Shown here one piece after another: positions 4,002-5,649 of a stretch of DNA of 5,649 nucleotides. The notes beneath the pieces are model-generated. The model was not told where the DNA came from. It was given only the letters and a program-made list of their open reading frames with translations, and made no database searches. Location of the stretch: the NCBI GenBank assembly GCA_025057795.1, contig JANXEP010000003.1, positions 1-5,649 on the forward strand. The letters run 5' to 3'. Made by a program: the position numbers and the translations under genes. This stretch comes from Candidatus Bathyarchaeota archaeon (GTDB lineage: Archaea > Thermoproteota > Bathyarchaeia > Bathyarchaeales > UBA233). Each line of letters begins with the position of its first letter. Within the stretch, counting starts at the first letter, position 1.

Positions 4002-5647
4002 ATGAGTGAAGCGGATAAAAAGTTTGAGGGTTTAGCTGGTTCTAAGGAGGAGCTGATTCAGAAACTTAAAGAAACCATTGTTTTGGATGATTTAGCGGTT
4101 AAACCCATTTTCTAGAATTATTGGAAGCGGGTTCATCCAGCTATTGACGTGGTTGAGGGCGTTGCCTATGTAGGCGTTGACTTGCCATGTGAAGTTACCA
4201 ATAACGAAGGCAAAAGTCAACTTAAAGAATTCCATTTTCTTATTGGAAGCGATGGAAGTCGGATTTTATGTCGTAAAGAGGAGCTTACCAAACATAAGAT
4301 TCAGCTCTCCCACTCGGTTGTTAGGATGCCTAACCGTTAGAGTCTTGAAAGCGTTAAGGCATGGTTGGATGGCAATGCTAGGGTTGAACCGAAAGAGCTT
4401 TACATTGCTGTAAAAACAGCTTTCGAAACCTATATTGAGTTTGAGGATGAGCGTGTCTATGACTTCCTAACATTATGGACAATTGGCACATATCTGTTTC
4501 ATTTATTCGCCAGTTTTCCCTACCTTTATGTCGGCGGTATGGAGCAAGTTGGTAAAACAAAACTGCTCACAGTCCTATATCTTCTATGCCACAATGCAGT
4601 TTTCAGTAATGATTTGACTCTTTCGGCAGCTTTCCGCATGGTGCAAAATGGAAGATGCACCCTACTAATGGATGAGACAGAGAAGCTTTTAAACCCTGAA
4701 AGGATGGAAGGTTTCCGAAGTATGCTTCTTTCCGGGTATAAAAAAGGTGCCGTTACCGTTCGGTGTCATGAAAAAACCAACATTCCAGTCCCTTATGAAG
4801 TATGTTCGCCTAAGGCAATCGCAAACATAAGAGGTATTGAAGATGTTTTAGAGGACAGATGTATATCCATAATCATGAAGCGGGGCAAAAACTTGGACAT
4901 TGTTAATGCTGAAATTCCCTTTGAATCCAAAGTTTGGCAGGGAACAAGGGATATGCTTTACATTTTCTACCTTTCCTACTTCAACGTAGTTAGTGAACTT
5001 AGTGAGCAAGTGAACTTGCTGGGAGAGGGTGTTTTCCAGAACCTTAAACAGAGGGAGCTTGAAATCTGGAAGCCAATATAACACTTGCCATGTTCTTTGA
5101 CAAGCACTTTAACAGACTGTTCAAAAGAATCTGTGAGTTTGCAGAGGAGAAATCTCAAGAAAAGTTTGTCGAAAACATGACTGAAACCCTTGACTACATT
5201 CTAGTTCAAACTCTTGTCAAACTAGTAACGGAAAACGGTTACTATAAAGTCAAGATAATCAAAGAGGCAATGGCGTCAAACTTTGATGAACCGCAGAAAT
5301 GGTTAACAACTAAATGGGTTGGCAATGCTCTTAGACGGTTAGGGTTCACAGAGAAAAGGCGTTTTGGAAGCGGATATGAATACTTCCTTTCAAAAGACAA
5401 AGTAGCGGATTTAGCTGAAAGACTAGGCGTTTCCATTTCAGAAAGCCCCTCTTCCAGTAAGTTCACTTATTCAGTAAGTTCACAAAATCCACCATCGCCT
5501 TCCATTCCAGACGTTTACAAGACGTTAAGAGAGGATTTTCGTAGCTGTGAGAAATGCAACGGAAGGGCTACAACACGCCTCTACCGAGACGGAAGGGAAG
5601 TCTGGCTTTGCGGTCATTGCCTAGAAAAGTGGGAAGGCCCATTATGA
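4002..5647 (+). CDS. P-loop helicase-like ATPase with winged-helix and zinc-ribbon ends; two in-frame TAGs and one frameshift
   Basis: One frame runs from ATG 4002 to 5078, interrupted by TAG at 4113-4115 and 4338-4340. A missing base near 5063-5081 then shifts it into the frame ending at TGA 5645, for about 548 residues. The N-terminal part (NYWKRVHPAIDVVEG, GVDLPCEVTNN) precedes the ATPase core. Walker A is GMEQVGKT (4536-4559), Walker B is TLLMDE, and LEDRCISIIMKR carries a likely arginine finger; the SPKAIANIRGIEDVLEDR block recalls the DUF3631-type helicases. The part after 5090 has a winged-helix-like region (VKIIKEAMASNFDEPQ, WVGNALRRLGF), a Ser/Pro linker and a zinc ribbon, CEKC and CGHC. 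This layout fits a replication helicase or initiator of the element, downstream of the ParB-like gene. The TAGs may be nonsense mutations, readthrough or pyrrolysine codons. Confidence 0.75.
4991..5028 (-). repeat. Left arm of a 38-bp inverted repeat with a 17-bp internal period
   Basis: Read on the minus strand from 5028 to 4991, this segment matches the plus strand at 5448-5485 at 32 of 38 positions. Within the arm, GTGAACTT occurs at 4993-5000 and again at 5010-5017, exactly 17 bases apart. It lies in the ATPase gene between the ATPase core and the winged-helix region, where it encodes VSELSEQVNLLGE. Confidence 0.7.
5448..5485 (+). repeat. Right arm of a 38-bp inverted repeat with a 17-bp internal period
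   Basis: CAGTAAGTTCAC occurs at 5455-5466 and again at 5472-5483, 17 bases apart. The whole arm is the inverted partner of 4991-5028. It encodes the Ser-rich linker (SSSKFTYSVSSQ) between the winged-helix region and the zinc ribbon of the ATPase. A 17-base period is out of phase with codons, so the repeat is not simply a repeated peptide. Confidence 0.7.
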
Positions 5648-5649
5648 AG

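Noticed and set aside
4149..4340. Independent small genes starting at GTG 4149 and TTG 4365
   Set aside because: Both are in the same register as ATG 4002, separated only by TAG, and neither has a ribosome binding site; they are parts of one ATPase gene.
4991..5485. CRISPR-like array from the 17-bp spaced repeats
   Set aside because: There are only two octamers per arm, spacing is far too short for spacers, and the arms are inverted and lie inside a coding frame.

Overview
The window looks like part of an integrated mobile element (an integrative plasmid or provirus) in an archaeal chromosome. The archaeal reading rests on a TATA-box promoter in the main divergent intergenic region, on purine-rich Shine-Dalgarno sites, and on gene families I associate with archaeal integrated elements: a tyrosine integrase with a C-terminal coiled coil, small zinc-ribbon proteins and a P-loop helicase-like ATPase. 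Base composition is moderately AT-rich. A Bathyarchaeia-like or related Thermoproteota host is a guess from memory and is not shown by the sequence.

Layout, left to right. Positions 1-402 hold the end of a four-helix membrane protein. Positions 399-833 hold two small, opposite-facing and poorly preserved genes whose first 13 codons are paralogous; they are probably host or flanking material. Positions 840-970 show no gene. Positions 971-2184 hold a tyrosine recombinase (integrase) with all catalytic residues visible but three apparent frameshifts. A GC-rich stem-loop at 2188-2223 lies just past the integrase end. Positions 2156-3389 carry a leftward cassette of small genes, two with zinc-binding Cys pairs. 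Positions 3421-3455 hold a shared divergent promoter with a perfectly palindromic TATA box and a second palindrome. Positions 3475-3998 encode a ParB-fold protein. Positions 4002-5647 encode a large ATPase with a winged-helix region and a zinc ribbon, interrupted by two in-frame TAG codons and one frameshift.

How it may work together (inference): the ATPase and the ParB-like protein would form a rightward replication and maintenance operon, the leftward cassette would supply small DNA-binding regulators, and the integrase would insert and excise the element. The two operons share one promoter region, which suggests joint control.

The main caveat is the number of broken frames. At least six one-base frameshifts can be reconstructed, two of them in 7-base homopolymers, plus two in-frame TAG codons. 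Either the element is decaying, or the assembly carries indel errors, or some interruptions are real recoding (TAG as pyrrolysine is the most interesting possibility). The other main structural finding is a 38-bp inverted repeat with a 17-bp internal period inside the ATPase gene.
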